In this document: positions 17,229-26,060 of the stretch, piece by piece
How the letters are laid out: the number at the start of each line of letters is the position of its first letter
Numbering within the stretch: position 1 is the first letter of the stretch
Source of the DNA: Jejubacter sp036620675
GTDB taxonomy: Bacteria; Pseudomonadota; Gammaproteobacteria; Enterobacterales; Enterobacteriaceae
Assembly (NCBI GenBank): GCA_036620675.1
Contig: JAZHEE010000002.1
Length of the DNA: 64,000 nucleotides
Reading direction: 5' to 3' (one strand)
Position numbers and translations under genes: made by a program
The notes under the pieces: model-generated
Database searches by the model: none
Seen by the model: the letters and a program-made list of their open reading frames with translations, nothing else
Told to the model about the DNA's origin: nothing

Positions 17229-17774
17229 ATGCAGGAGTTAAGCGGATTCTCGGTACCGAAAGGCTTCCGGGGAGGGCACCCTATTAAGGTTCAACTGTGG
17301 TGGGCGGTACAGGCAACGTTATTTGCGTGGTCGCCACAAATACTTTACCGGTGGCGCGCATTTTTATTACGACTGTTCGGAGCACGTATTGGGAAAAATG
17401 TGGTTATTCGACCCTCGGTAAAAATTACCTATCCGTGGAAATTATCCATTGGCGATTATGCCTGGGTTGGAGATGACGCGGTGTTATACACCCTTGGTGA
17501 TATTTCCATCGGTGCCAATGCCGTGGTTTCACAGAAATGTTATCTGTGCACCGGCAGTCACGATTATATGAGCGAGCATTTCGATATTAACGCCACCCCG
17601 ATAGTGATTGGCGAGAAATGCTGGCTGGCGACGGATGTTTTCGTCGCGCCCGGCGTTGAAATCGGCGCCGGTACCGTGGTGGGTGCCCGCAGCAGCGTAT
17701 TTAAGCCGCTGCCGGCCAATGCCATCTGCCGGGGCAATCCGGCACAGGTAGTACGCAATCGAACGCCGGAATAA
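17229..17774 (+). CDS. wcaF: Colanic acid acetyltransferase WcaF
   Basis: A hexapeptide-repeat O-acetyltransferase of 181 residues (182 in E. coli), predicted to acetylate a fucose residue of colanic acid using acetyl-CoA. The beta-helix covers about residues 60-175, with the catalytic His segment CTGSHDY near 103-109 and the closing RGNPAQVVR motif shared by the NodL/maltose acetyltransferase group. It is preceded by AAGGAAATAAT. A 100-base gap to gmd contains small hairpins but no clear terminator. Confidence 0.94.
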   Translation: MQELSGFSVPKGFRGGHPIKVQLWWAVQATLFAWSPQILYRWRAFLLRLFGARIGKNVVIRPSVKITYPWKLSIGDYAWVGDDAVLYTLGDISIGANAVVSQKCYLCTGSHDYMSEHFDINATPIVIGEKCWLATDVFVAPGVEIGAGTVVGARSSVFKPLPANAICRGNPAQVVRNRTPE

Positions 17775-17874
17775 ATAAGCGGCGTAGAAAAAACCAGGGT
17801 TTTTTGCACACTCACGGCTCAATGTCGAGCCTGGCGCTAAGACATAGCCCGACATAAACAGAGGATAAAATTTT

Positions 17875-18996
17875 ATGAGTAAAGTGGCTCTCATTACCGG
17901 CGTAACCGGGCAGGATGGCTCCTATCTGGCTGAATTACTGCTTGAGAAGGGGTATGAAGTGCACGGTATCAAGCGCCGCGCCTCCTCCTTTAATACCGAG
18001 CGCGTCGACCACATTTATCAGGATCCCCACGCCAGCAACCCGAAGTTCCACCTGCACTATGGCGATCTAACCGATACCTCTAACCTGACCCGTATCCTGA
18101 AAGAGGTACAGCCGGACGAGGTGTATAACCTTGGGGCGATGAGCCACGTCGCGGTTTCTTTTGAATCGCCGGAATATACCGCGGACGTTGACGCCATCGG
18201 CACCCTGCGTCTGCTGGAAGCTATCCGCTTCCTGGGCCTGGAGAAGAAAACTCGCTTCTATCAGGCTTCCACTTCTGAGCTGTATGGCCTGGTTCAGGAA
18301 ATTCCCCAGAAAGAGACCACGCCGTTTTATCCGCGCTCGCCGTATGCGGTCGCCAAGCTGTACGCTTACTGGATCACCGTCAATTACCGTGAATCCTATG
18401 GCATGTATGCCTGTAACGGCATTCTGTTCAACCACGAATCTCCGCGCCGTGGCGAAACCTTCGTGACCCGTAAGATCACCCGCGCTATCGCCAATATCGC
18501 CCAGGGGCTGGAGAAGTGCCTGTACCTGGGCAACATGGACTCCCTGCGCGACTGGGGCCATGCCAAAGACTACGTGAAAATGCAGTGGATGATGCTGCAG
18601 CAGGAAAAACCGGAAGATTTCGTGATTGCCACTGGCGTTCAGTACTCGGTACGCCAGTTTGTGGAAATGGCCGCCGCTCAGTTGGGCATCAAACTGCGCT
18701 TCGAAGGCGAAGGCGTTGATGAGAAAGGCATCGTGGAATCGGTGACCGGCCACGACGCGCCGGGCGTGGCGCCGGGCGATGTCATTGTCAGTGTCGATCC
18801 GCGTTATTTCCGCCCTGCGGAAGTGGAAACCCTGCTGGGTGACCCGACCCGCGCGCACGAAAAACTGGGCTGGAAACCGGAAACCACCCTGCAGGAGATG
18901 GTTTCTGAAATGGTCGCCAAAGATCTCGAAGCCGCGAAGAAGCACTCGCTGCTGAAGTCTCACGGCTATGAGGTGGCCATCGCGCTGGAGTCCTGA
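17875..18996 (+). CDS. gmd: GDP-mannose 4,6-dehydratase Gmd
   Basis: Converts GDP-D-mannose to GDP-4-keto-6-deoxymannose, the first committed step to GDP-L-fucose. It has 373 residues as in E. coli. The SDR NAD(P)-binding loop is TGVTGQDGSY at residues 8-17. The catalytic STSELYG motif and the Tyr157-x3-Lys161 pair (SPYAVAK) are intact. AGAGGATAAAATTTT precedes the start. It forms a tight cluster with fcl (2-base gap) and gmm. Confidence 0.98.
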   Translation: MSKVALITGVTGQDGSYLAELLLEKGYEVHGIKRRASSFNTERVDHIYQDPHASNPKFHLHYGDLTDTSNLTRILKEVQPDEVYNLGAMSHVAVSFESPEYTADVDAIGTLRLLEAIRFLGLEKKTRFYQASTSELYGLVQEIPQKETTPFYPRSPYAVAKLYAYWITVNYRESYGMYACNGILFNHESPRRGETFVTRKITRAIANIAQGLEKCLYLGNMDSLRDWGHAKDYVKMQWMMLQQEKPEDFVIATGVQYSVRQFVEMAAAQLGIKLRFEGEGVDEKGIVESVTGHDAPGVAPGDVIVSVDPRYFRPAEVETLLGDPTRAHEKLGWKPETTLQEMVSEMVAKDLEAAKKHSLLKSHGYEVAIALES

Positions 18997-18998
18997 GC

Positions 18999-19964
18999 AT
19001 GACGAAACAACGGATCTTTGTAGCCGGCCACCGCGGAATGGTAGGGGCAGGCCTGGTTCGCCAGCTGGAGCAGCGCGGGGACGTTGAGCTGATACTGCGC
19101 GGTCGCGACGAGCTGGACTTACTGGACAGCGCTGCGGTTAACGCGTTCTTCGCCAGCGAGGCCATCGATCAGGTTTACCTGGCGGCGGCCAAAGTGGGGG
19201 GGATTGTGGCCAACAATACTTACCCGGCGGACTTCATTTACCAGAACATGATGATCGAGAGCAACATCATTAATGCGGCTCACAGCCACAACGTGAATAA
19301 GCTGCTGTTCCTGGGATCGTCCTGTATCTACCCGAAAATGGCCAGCCAGCCGATCAAAGAGAGCGAACTGTTGCAGGGTACGCTGGAACCGACTAACGAG
19401 CCGTACGCTATCGCCAAGATCGCCGGGATTAAGCTGTGTGAATCCTACAACCGTCAGTATGGTCGCGATTATCGTTCGGTGATGCCGACCAATCTGTACG
19501 GGCCGAACGACAACTTCCATCCCAGCAACTCCCACGTGATCCCGGCGCTGCTGCGTCGCTTCCACGAGGCGACTCAGGAGAATGCCCCGGATGTGGTGGT
19601 GTGGGGCAGCGGTACGCCAATGCGCGAATTCCTGCACGTGGACGATATGGCGGCGGCCAGCATCCACGTGATGGAGCTGGACAGCGAAGTGTGGCAGGAG
19701 AACACCGAGCCGATGCTGTCGCATATCAACGTCGGTACCGGGGTGGACTGCACCATTCGCGAGCTGGCCCAGACCGTGGCCAAAGTGGTGGGCTATCGCG
19801 GCCGTATTGTCTTTGATGCCTCGAAGCCGGACGGCACGCCGCGCAAATTGTTGGACGTCAGCCGGTTAAACAGCCTGGGCTGGTTCCATGAAATCGGTCT
19901 GGAGCAGGGGCTGGCCAGCACCTATCAGTGGTTCCTCGAAAACCAGCAGCGGTTCCGGGGGTAA
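18999..19964 (+). CDS. fcl: GDP-L-fucose synthase Fcl (WcaG)
   Basis: A bifunctional 3,5-epimerase and 4-reductase that makes GDP-L-fucose from the Gmd product with NADPH. It has 321 residues as in E. coli. The nucleotide-binding loop GHRGMVG is at residues 10-16, the catalytic Ser in LGSSCIYPK near 107, and Tyr136/Lys140 in EPYAIAK. GDP-L-fucose feeds the fucosyltransferases of the colanic acid repeat. gmm starts 3 bases after its stop. Confidence 0.98.
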   Translation: MTKQRIFVAGHRGMVGAGLVRQLEQRGDVELILRGRDELDLLDSAAVNAFFASEAIDQVYLAAAKVGGIVANNTYPADFIYQNMMIESNIINAAHSHNVNKLLFLGSSCIYPKMASQPIKESELLQGTLEPTNEPYAIAKIAGIKLCESYNRQYGRDYRSVMPTNLYGPNDNFHPSNSHVIPALLRRFHEATQENAPDVVVWGSGTPMREFLHVDDMAAASIHVMELDSEVWQENTEPMLSHINVGTGVDCTIRELAQTVAKVVGYRGRIVFDASKPDGTPRKLLDVSRLNSLGWFHEIGLEQGLASTYQWFLENQQRFRG

Positions 19965-19967
19965 GGA

Positions 19968-20447
19968 ATGTTCCTGAGCGAGGCGGATTTCGCCACGGTA
20001 GTGCGTAGCACACCGTTAATCTCCATCGATCTTATTGTGGAGAACGAACGCGGGGAGTTCCTGGTTGGGCGGCGTAACAACCGCCCGGCACAGGGTTACT
20101 GGTTCGTACCCGGCGGCCGGGTTCAGAAGGATGAAACGCTGCATGACGCCTTCGGGCGTCTGACCCTGGCCGAGCTGGGTAGGGCGTTTACCCTGGAGGA
20201 CGGGCGCTTTTACGGGGTCTGGCAGCACTTTTATGACGACAACTTTTCGGGAAGCGATTTTTCGACCCATTACATCGTGCTGGGTTTCCGGCTGATGGTG
20301 AAAGAGGGCGAGCTGCGGCTGCCCACCGAGCAGCATAACGGCTATCGCTGGCTGTTAGCAGACGAGCTGGTTGAAGACGTAGAGGTTCATGACAACAGCC
20401 GCGCTTACTTTCTGGAAGAGCGCAAGCGCGAGGTTCCCGGTCTATGA
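19968..20447 (+). CDS. gmm: GDP-mannose mannosyl hydrolase Gmm (WcaH)
   Basis: A Nudix-superfamily enzyme that hydrolyses GDP-mannose to GDP and mannose with inversion, thought to tune GDP-sugar pools. It has 159 residues. The modified Nudix segment PGGRVQKDETLHDAFGRL lies at about residues 46-63, shortened relative to the canonical box as in the E. coli enzyme. The NRPAQGYWFVP segment before it is diagnostic. AAGGA lies immediately ahead of the ATG, and its TGA overlaps the wcaI start by four bases. Confidence 0.96.
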   Translation: MFLSEADFATVVRSTPLISIDLIVENERGEFLVGRRNNRPAQGYWFVPGGRVQKDETLHDAFGRLTLAELGRAFTLEDGRFYGVWQHFYDDNFSGSDFSTHYIVLGFRLMVKEGELRLPTEQHNGYRWLLADELVEDVEVHDNSRAYFLEERKREVPGL

Positions 20448-21667
20448 AGATTCTGGTCTACGGCATTAACTACTCCCCGGAGCTGACCGGTACCGGCAAA
20501 TACACTGGTGAGATGGTGGCGTGGATGGCCGACCAGGGCCACGAGGTGCGGGTGATTACCGCACCGCCTTACTACCCGGAATGGCAGGTGCGTGCCGACT
20601 ATTCGGGCTGGAAATACCGTAAAGAGCAGGGGGCGGCCACCGTCTGGCGCTGCCCGATGTATGTGCCGAAGCAGCCGTCGACCCTGAAGCGGCTGGTTCA
20701 CCTGGGCAGTTTCGCCCTGAGTTCGCTCTTCCCGCTGCTGGCCCAGCGGCGCTGGAAGCCGGACAGGATTATCGGCGTGGTGCCGACGCTGTTTTGCACC
20801 CCGGGGATGCGGCTGCTGGCGAAACTCAGCGGTGCCCGCACGGTGCTGCATATCCAGGACTATGAAGTAGACGCCATGCTGGGACTCGGCATGGCGGGTA
20901 AAGAGAAGGGCGGCAGGGTCGCGCGGCTGGCCAGCGCCTTCGAGCGCAGCGGGCTGCACAACGTGGACTATGTTTCCACTATTTCCCGCTCAATGATGAA
21001 TAAAGCCATTGAAAAAGGGGTGGCCCCGGAGCGGGTGATTTTCTTTCCTAACTGGTCGGAAGTAGCACGCTTTCGCGATGTTAGCCCGGAACAGGCCAAT
21101 GCGTTACGCGATCGGTTGGGGCTGGATAGTCAGAAAAAGATCATTCTCTATTCCGGCAACATCGGCGAAAAGCAGGGTCTGGAGAATGTGATTGAGGTGG
21201 CCAGGCGCCACAGCGATCGCCCCTGGCAGTTTGTGATTGTCGGCCAGGGGGGCGGTAAAGCCCGGCTGGCGCAGATGGCGACTGATTATGGACTGAATAA
21301 CGTCAGCTTCCTGGCGCTGCAGCCTTATGAAGATTTGCCTGCGCTTTTAAAGATGGCCGACTGCCATCTGGTGATTCAGCGCCGCGGCGCCGCCGATGCG
21401 GTACTGCCGTCGAAGCTGACCAATATTCTGGCGGTGGGGGGCAACGCGGTGATTACAGCCGAAGCGCCCACTGAACTGGGTCAGTTGTGCCTGGAGCATC
21501 CTGGTATCGCGGTCTGTGTGGAGCCGGAATCGGTGGATGCCCTGAGTGAAGGGATTGAGGCTTGCCTGGCTATGTCGAAACAGAACACGGTGGCACGTGA
21601 ATATGCCGAACGCATGCTCAATAAAGAGAGTGTGTTAAGTCAATTTATTGCTGATATACGGGGATAA
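20444..21667 (+). CDS. wcaI: Colanic acid fucosyltransferase WcaI (GT4)
   Basis: A GT4 glycosyltransferase of 407 residues, as in E. coli, assigned to fucose transfer in colanic acid assembly. The N-terminal domain begins with YGINYSPELTGTGKYTGEM. The linker and C-terminal Rossmann domain show ILYSGNIGEKQGL and a modified donor-binding motif around AVLPSKLTNILAVGG. Start fixed by the ATGA overlap with gmm. cpsB follows after 2 bases. Confidence 0.95.
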   Translation: MKILVYGINYSPELTGTGKYTGEMVAWMADQGHEVRVITAPPYYPEWQVRADYSGWKYRKEQGAATVWRCPMYVPKQPSTLKRLVHLGSFALSSLFPLLAQRRWKPDRIIGVVPTLFCTPGMRLLAKLSGARTVLHIQDYEVDAMLGLGMAGKEKGGRVARLASAFERSGLHNVDYVSTISRSMMNKAIEKGVAPERVIFFPNWSEVARFRDVSPEQANALRDRLGLDSQKKIILYSGNIGEKQGLENVIEVARRHSDRPWQFVIVGQGGGKARLAQMATDYGLNNVSFLALQPYEDLPALLKMADCHLVIQRRGAADAVLPSKLTNILAVGGNAVITAEAPTELGQLCLEHPGIAVCVEPESVDALSEGIEACLAMSKQNTVAREYAERMLNKESVLSQFIADIRG

Positions 21668-21669
21668 CG

Positions 21670-23106
21670 ATGAGTCAGTCACAACTCTATCCGGTGATCA
21701 TGGCGGGGGGCTCCGGTAGCCGCCTCTGGCCCCTTTCCCGGGTGCTCTATCCCAAACAGTTTTTGTGCCTGAAAGGCGAACTCACCATGCTGCAGACCAC
21801 CATCAATCGCCTGAACGGCGTGGCCTGCGAAAGCCCGGTGGTTATCTGCAACGAGCAGCATCGTTTTATCGTCGCCGAACAGCTGCGCCAGCTAAATAAG
21901 CTGACCGAAAACATTATTCTGGAGCCTGCCGGGCGCAATACCGCGCCGGCTATCGCCCTGGCGGCGCTGGCGGCGCGCCGCAGCAGCCCGGACGGCGATC
22001 CGCTGATGCTGGTGCTGGCCGCCGACCATATGATTGAAAACGAAGCGGCTTTCCGCAATGCGGTGGTGGAAGCGATGCCGTTCGCCGAGCGCGGCAAGCT
22101 GGTGACCTTCGGCATTGTGCCGAATCAGCCGGAAACCGGCTACGGCTACATCCGCCGCGGTGAAGTGTGTGACCAGAAGGCTGACGCCGTGGCCTTCGAG
22201 GTGGCGCAGTTTGTGGAAAAACCGGATCTGGCCACCGCCGAAGGCTATGTCTCCTGCGGCGAATACTACTGGAACAGCGGCATGTTTCTGTTCCGCGCCG
22301 GTCGCTACCTGGAAGAGCTGGCGAAGTACCGCCCCGATATTCTGCAGGCCTGCGAGCAGGCCATGGCCGGCTGCGACCCCGATCTCGATTTCGTGCGGGT
22401 GGATGAAAAAGCCTTCCTGGCCTGTCCGGATGAGTCCATCGACTATGCGGTGATGGAAAAGACCGCCGACGCAGTGGTGGTGCCGATGGACGCCGGCTGG
22501 AGCGATGTTGGTTCCTGGTCGTCGCTATGGGAAATCAGCCAGCGCAGCGCAGAGGGCAACGTTCACCACGGCGATGTGATAAGCCATGGTTCGCAAAACA
22601 GCTATGTTTACGCTGAGTCCGGTCTGGTTACGACAGTGGGCGTGAAGGATCTGGTGGTGGTACAAACCCGTGATGCCGTGCTCATCGCAGATCGAAATCA
22701 GGTGCAGGACGTGAAGAAGGTGGTGGAGCGTATTAAGGCCGATGGCCGTCATGAGCATCACATTCACCGCGAAGTCTATCGCCCCTGGGGTAAATATGAC
22801 TCCATCGATGCCGGACAGCGCTATCAGGTGAAGCGAATCACCGTTAAGCCGGGGGAAGGGCTGTCGCTACAAATGCACCACCATCGCGCCGAACACTGGA
22901 TTGTGGTGGCGGGTACCGCCCGGGTCACCATCGACGATTCGGTCACGCTTCTGGGCGAAAACGAATCCATCTATATCCCGCTGGGGGCAACCCACTGCCT
23001 GGAAAACCCCGGCAAGATTCCGCTGGAACTGATTGAAGTGCGCTCCGGCGCCTACCTGGAAGAGGATGACATCGTGCGATTCCAGGATCGTTACGGACGC
23101 GTCTGA
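21670..23106 (+). CDS. cpsB: Mannose-1-phosphate guanylyltransferase CpsB (ManC)
   Basis: Makes GDP-mannose from mannose-1-phosphate and GTP. It has 478 residues, as in E. coli. The nucleotidyltransferase domain opens with the pyrophosphorylase signature GGSGSRLWPLSR near residues 13-24 and contains FVEKPD, which binds the sugar phosphate. The C-terminal ~120 residues form the type II phosphomannose isomerase cupin (VKPGEGLSLQMHHHRAEHW). It supplies GDP-mannose to Gmd together with the neighbouring phosphomannomutase. Confidence 0.97.
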   Translation: MSQSQLYPVIMAGGSGSRLWPLSRVLYPKQFLCLKGELTMLQTTINRLNGVACESPVVICNEQHRFIVAEQLRQLNKLTENIILEPAGRNTAPAIALAALAARRSSPDGDPLMLVLAADHMIENEAAFRNAVVEAMPFAERGKLVTFGIVPNQPETGYGYIRRGEVCDQKADAVAFEVAQFVEKPDLATAEGYVSCGEYYWNSGMFLFRAGRYLEELAKYRPDILQACEQAMAGCDPDLDFVRVDEKAFLACPDESIDYAVMEKTADAVVVPMDAGWSDVGSWSSLWEISQRSAEGNVHHGDVISHGSQNSYVYAESGLVTTVGVKDLVVVQTRDAVLIADRNQVQDVKKVVERIKADGRHEHHIHREVYRPWGKYDSIDAGQRYQVKRITVKPGEGLSLQMHHHRAEHWIVVAGTARVTIDDSVTLLGENESIYIPLGATHCLENPGKIPLELIEVRSGAYLEEDDIVRFQDRYGRV

Positions 23107-23134
23107 CGCCCCTGACGGGGACCCCAATAAAAAT

Positions 23135-23157
23135 CACCCGACTGTTCTCCCCGGGTG
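23135..23157. repeat. Small GC-rich hairpin, cpsB/cpsG gap
   Basis: CACCCG and CGGGTG arms enclose an 11-base loop, and GGGAGAAGGGGAGGGTG follows. It resembles a decayed REP-like element. No T run follows it, so a terminator is unlikely. Confidence 0.45.
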
Positions 23158-23197
23158 GGAGAAGGGGAGGGTGTTGCCAGAATAAGGGAAAATAACG

Positions 23198-24580
23198 ATG
23201 ACCAAACTAACCTGCTTTAAAGCCTACGACATTCGTGGCCGACTTGGGGATGAACTGAACGAGGATATCGCCTGGCGCATTGGTCGCGCCTATGGCGAGT
23301 ATCTTAAGCCGCAGACCATCGTGCTGGGGGGCGACGTGCGCCTGACAAGCGAAGCGTTGAAGCTGGCGCTGGCGAAAGGGCTGCAGGACGCCGGAGTGGA
23401 CGTGTTGGATATCGGCCTTTCCGGCACCGAAGAGATCTACTTTGCCACTTTCCATCTGGGAGTCGACGGCGGCATTGAAGTGACCGCCAGCCATAATCCG
23501 ATGGACTATAACGGCATGAAACTGGTGCGCCAGGGGGCTCGGCCCATCAGCGGTGATACCGGCCTGCGCGACGTCCAGCGTCTGGCGGAAGCCAACGATT
23601 TTCCGCCGGTGGATGAGGCGCGACGCGGCAGCTACCAGCAGATCGATCTGCGCGATGCCTATATCGATCATCTGCTCTCCTATATCAACACCGATAACCT
23701 GAAGCCGCTCGCACTTGTGATTAACTCCGGCAACGGCGCGGCGGGCCCGGTGGTGGACGCCATTGAAGCCCGCTTTAAGGCCCTGAACCTGCCGGTCTCC
23801 TTTATTAAGGTGCACAACACGCCGGACGGTAACTTCCCGAACGGTATTCCTAACCCGCTGCTGCCGGAGTGTCGGGCGGATACCAGTAATGCGGTGATTG
23901 AACATGGCGCCGATATGGGTATCGCCTTTGACGGCGACTTCGACCGCTGCTTCCTGTTCGATGAAAAAGGGCAGTTTATCGAAGGTTATTACATCGTCGG
24001 TCTGCTGGCGGAAGCCTTCCTGGAAAAAGAGCCTGGGGCGAAGATTATTCACGACCCACGCCTTTGCTGGAATACCGAAGCTGTAGTGACCGGCGCGGGC
24101 GGCGTACCCGTGATGTCGAAGACCGGCCACGCCTTTATTAAGGAGCGGATGCGCGCAGAAGACGCCATCTACGGCGGCGAGATGAGCGCCCATCACTACT
24201 TTCGCGACTTCGCTTACTGCGACAGCGGCATGATCCCGTGGCTGCTGGTGACCGAACTGTTGTGCCTGAAGGGCAAGTCCCTGGGCGCGCTGGTTGAAGA
24301 GCGTATTGCGGCCTTCCCGGCCAGCGGCGAAATCAACAGCAAGCTGGCCGACCCTGTAGCATCCATCGAACGGGTGAAGCAGCGCTTTATCGATGAGGCC
24401 CAGGAAGTGGATAACACCGACGGACTGAGCATGGCCTTCGGCGACTGGCGCTTTAACCTGCGTAGCTCCAATACCGAGCCGGTGGTGCGGCTGAACGTGG
24501 AGTCTCGCGCCGATCGTGCGCTGATGATGGCCCGCACTGAAGAGATCGTGGCGTTACTGAATGGCCCGGAGCTGCGATAG
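23198..24580 (+). CDS. cpsG: Phosphomannomutase CpsG (ManB)
   Basis: Interconverts mannose-6-phosphate and mannose-1-phosphate for GDP-mannose synthesis. It has 460 residues (456 in E. coli). The alpha-D-phosphohexomutase features are all present: phosphoserine Ser98 in TASHNPMDYNG, the metal-binding DGDFDR at residues 245-250, the sugar-binding GGEMSAHHYF, and the C-terminal phosphate-binding RSSNTEPVVRLN. GGGAAAATAACG precedes the ATG. Confidence 0.97.
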   Translation: MTKLTCFKAYDIRGRLGDELNEDIAWRIGRAYGEYLKPQTIVLGGDVRLTSEALKLALAKGLQDAGVDVLDIGLSGTEEIYFATFHLGVDGGIEVTASHNPMDYNGMKLVRQGARPISGDTGLRDVQRLAEANDFPPVDEARRGSYQQIDLRDAYIDHLLSYINTDNLKPLALVINSGNGAAGPVVDAIEARFKALNLPVSFIKVHNTPDGNFPNGIPNPLLPECRADTSNAVIEHGADMGIAFDGDFDRCFLFDEKGQFIEGYYIVGLLAEAFLEKEPGAKIIHDPRLCWNTEAVVTGAGGVPVMSKTGHAFIKERMRAEDAIYGGEMSAHHYFRDFAYCDSGMIPWLLVTELLCLKGKSLGALVEERIAAFPASGEINSKLADPVASIERVKQRFIDEAQEVDNTDGLSMAFGDWRFNLRSSNTEPVVRLNVESRADRALMMARTEEIVALLNGPELR

Positions 24581-24586
24581 TTTCCC

Positions 24587-24612
24587 CCCGGCTCTCCACG
24601 GGGAGGGCCGGG
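24587..24612. repeat. GC-rich hairpin, cpsG/wcaJ gap
   Basis: CCCGGC...GCCGGG with inner CTCC/GGAG pairing forms a hairpin of the same flavour as the other REP-like elements. It lies 7 bases after the cpsG stop and has no T run. Confidence 0.5.
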
Positions 24613-24656
24613 AAGAGGTCGTTAACTGCCGCGTAAGGCAAAATACAGGAACAACG

Positions 24657-26051
24657 ATGACGACTCTAAAAAAGCGTGAGCGATCTAAGACCAATGCATC
24701 GTTAATTTCTATGGTGCAGCGTTTTTCCGACATCAGCATTATGTTTGTCGGCCTGTGGCTGGTCTGCCGGATCAACGCGTTACCCTTCTTTTATGTCTAC
24801 CTGCTAATGGCCCTGATAACCCTGGTGGTGTTCCAGATGATTGGCGGGATCACCGACTTTTACCGTTCGTGGCGCGGGGTTCGGATCTCAACGGAGCTGC
24901 TGATGCTGTTGCAGAACTGGACCCTGAGCCTGGTGTTCAGCGCCGGACTGCTGGCCTTTAACGATGATTTTAAAGCCAGCTTCGGCATCTGGCTCAGCTG
25001 GTATCTGCTGTCCAGCACCGGACTGGTGCTGTGCCGCTCCTGCATCCGCTATGCGGCGGGGTGGATGCGCAACCACGGCTACAACACCCGTCGGGTGGCG
25101 ATCGCCGGTACGCTGCCGGTGGGAATCGAGCTGATGGAAAGCTTCCGTAAGGAGCCGTGGCTTGGTTTCGAGGTGATGGGGATCTACCACGACCCGCATC
25201 CCGGCGGCGTGCCGCCCGCCTGGGCCGGTAACTTCGACCAACTGGTAGACGATGCCCGCGCCGGCAAGATTCACAACGTCTATATCGCTATGGCGATGAA
25301 GGATGAGGTACATATCCGTAAGCTGGTGCGCTCGCTGAGCGATACCACCTGTTCGGTGATGCTAATCCCCGATGTCTTTACCTTCAATATTCTGCATTCG
25401 CGTACCGACGAGGTGAACGGGGTGCCGGTGGTGCCGCTGTTCGATACCCCGCTCAATGGCGTCAACCGCATTATCAAGCGGATCGAAGATATCGTGCTGT
25501 CATCGCTGATTTTGCTGCTGATCTCCCCGGTGCTGTGCGCGATTGCGTTGGCGGTTAAGCTCAGTTCCCCCGGCCCGGTTATCTTCCGCCAGACCCGCTA
25601 CGGGATGGATGGCAGAGCCATTAAGGTATGGAAGTTCCGCTCGATGCGGGTGATGGAAAACGATGCGGTGGTGAAGCAGGCCACCAAAGGCGATCCCCGC
25701 GTTACCCGGGTGGGCAACTTCCTGCGCCGTACCTCGCTCGATGAGCTGCCGCAGTTTATCAACGTGTTTATGGGCGGCATGTCCATCGTCGGGCCGCGCC
25801 CTCACGCGGTGGCTCACAACGAGCAGTATCGTTCCCTGATAGAGGGCTACATGCTGCGCCATAAGGTGAAGCCCGGCATTACCGGCTGGGCGCAGATCAA
25901 CGGCTGGCGCGGCGAGACCGATACCCTGGAAAAGATGGAAAAGCGGGTTGAGTTTGACCTGGAGTACATCCGCGAATGGAGCCTCTGGTTCGATATCAAG
26001 ATTGTGTTCCTGACCATTTTTAAAGGCTTTATCAATAAAGCGGCCTACTAA
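24657..26051 (+). CDS. wcaJ: Undecaprenyl-phosphate glucose phosphotransferase WcaJ
   Basis: Initiates colanic acid synthesis by transferring glucose-1-phosphate from UDP-glucose to undecaprenyl phosphate. It has 464 residues, as in E. coli. The N-terminal half has four to five membrane segments (residues ~20-130) and a CoA-binding-like domain. The last ~200 residues are the conserved bacterial sugar transferase domain, with the re-entrant helix around VLSSLILLLISPVLCAIAL, the KFRSMR segment, DELPQFINVFMG and the GPRPH motif. The start at 24657 follows AGGA; an in-frame extension to 24561 reads through the REP-like hairpin and is rejected. Confidence 0.97.
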   Translation: MTTLKKRERSKTNASLISMVQRFSDISIMFVGLWLVCRINALPFFYVYLLMALITLVVFQMIGGITDFYRSWRGVRISTELLMLLQNWTLSLVFSAGLLAFNDDFKASFGIWLSWYLLSSTGLVLCRSCIRYAAGWMRNHGYNTRRVAIAGTLPVGIELMESFRKEPWLGFEVMGIYHDPHPGGVPPAWAGNFDQLVDDARAGKIHNVYIAMAMKDEVHIRKLVRSLSDTTCSVMLIPDVFTFNILHSRTDEVNGVPVVPLFDTPLNGVNRIIKRIEDIVLSSLILLLISPVLCAIALAVKLSSPGPVIFRQTRYGMDGRAIKVWKFRSMRVMENDAVVKQATKGDPRVTRVGNFLRRTSLDELPQFINVFMGGMSIVGPRPHAVAHNEQYRSLIEGYMLRHKVKPGITGWAQINGWRGETDTLEKMEKRVEFDLEYIREWSLWFDIKIVFLTIFKGFINKAAY

Positions 26052-26060
26052 GGGGTGCCT

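Noticed and set aside
24561..24656. 32-residue N-terminal extension of WcaJ
   Set aside because: It reads through a GC-rich hairpin; the ATG at 24657 has a ribosome site and gives the exact family length.
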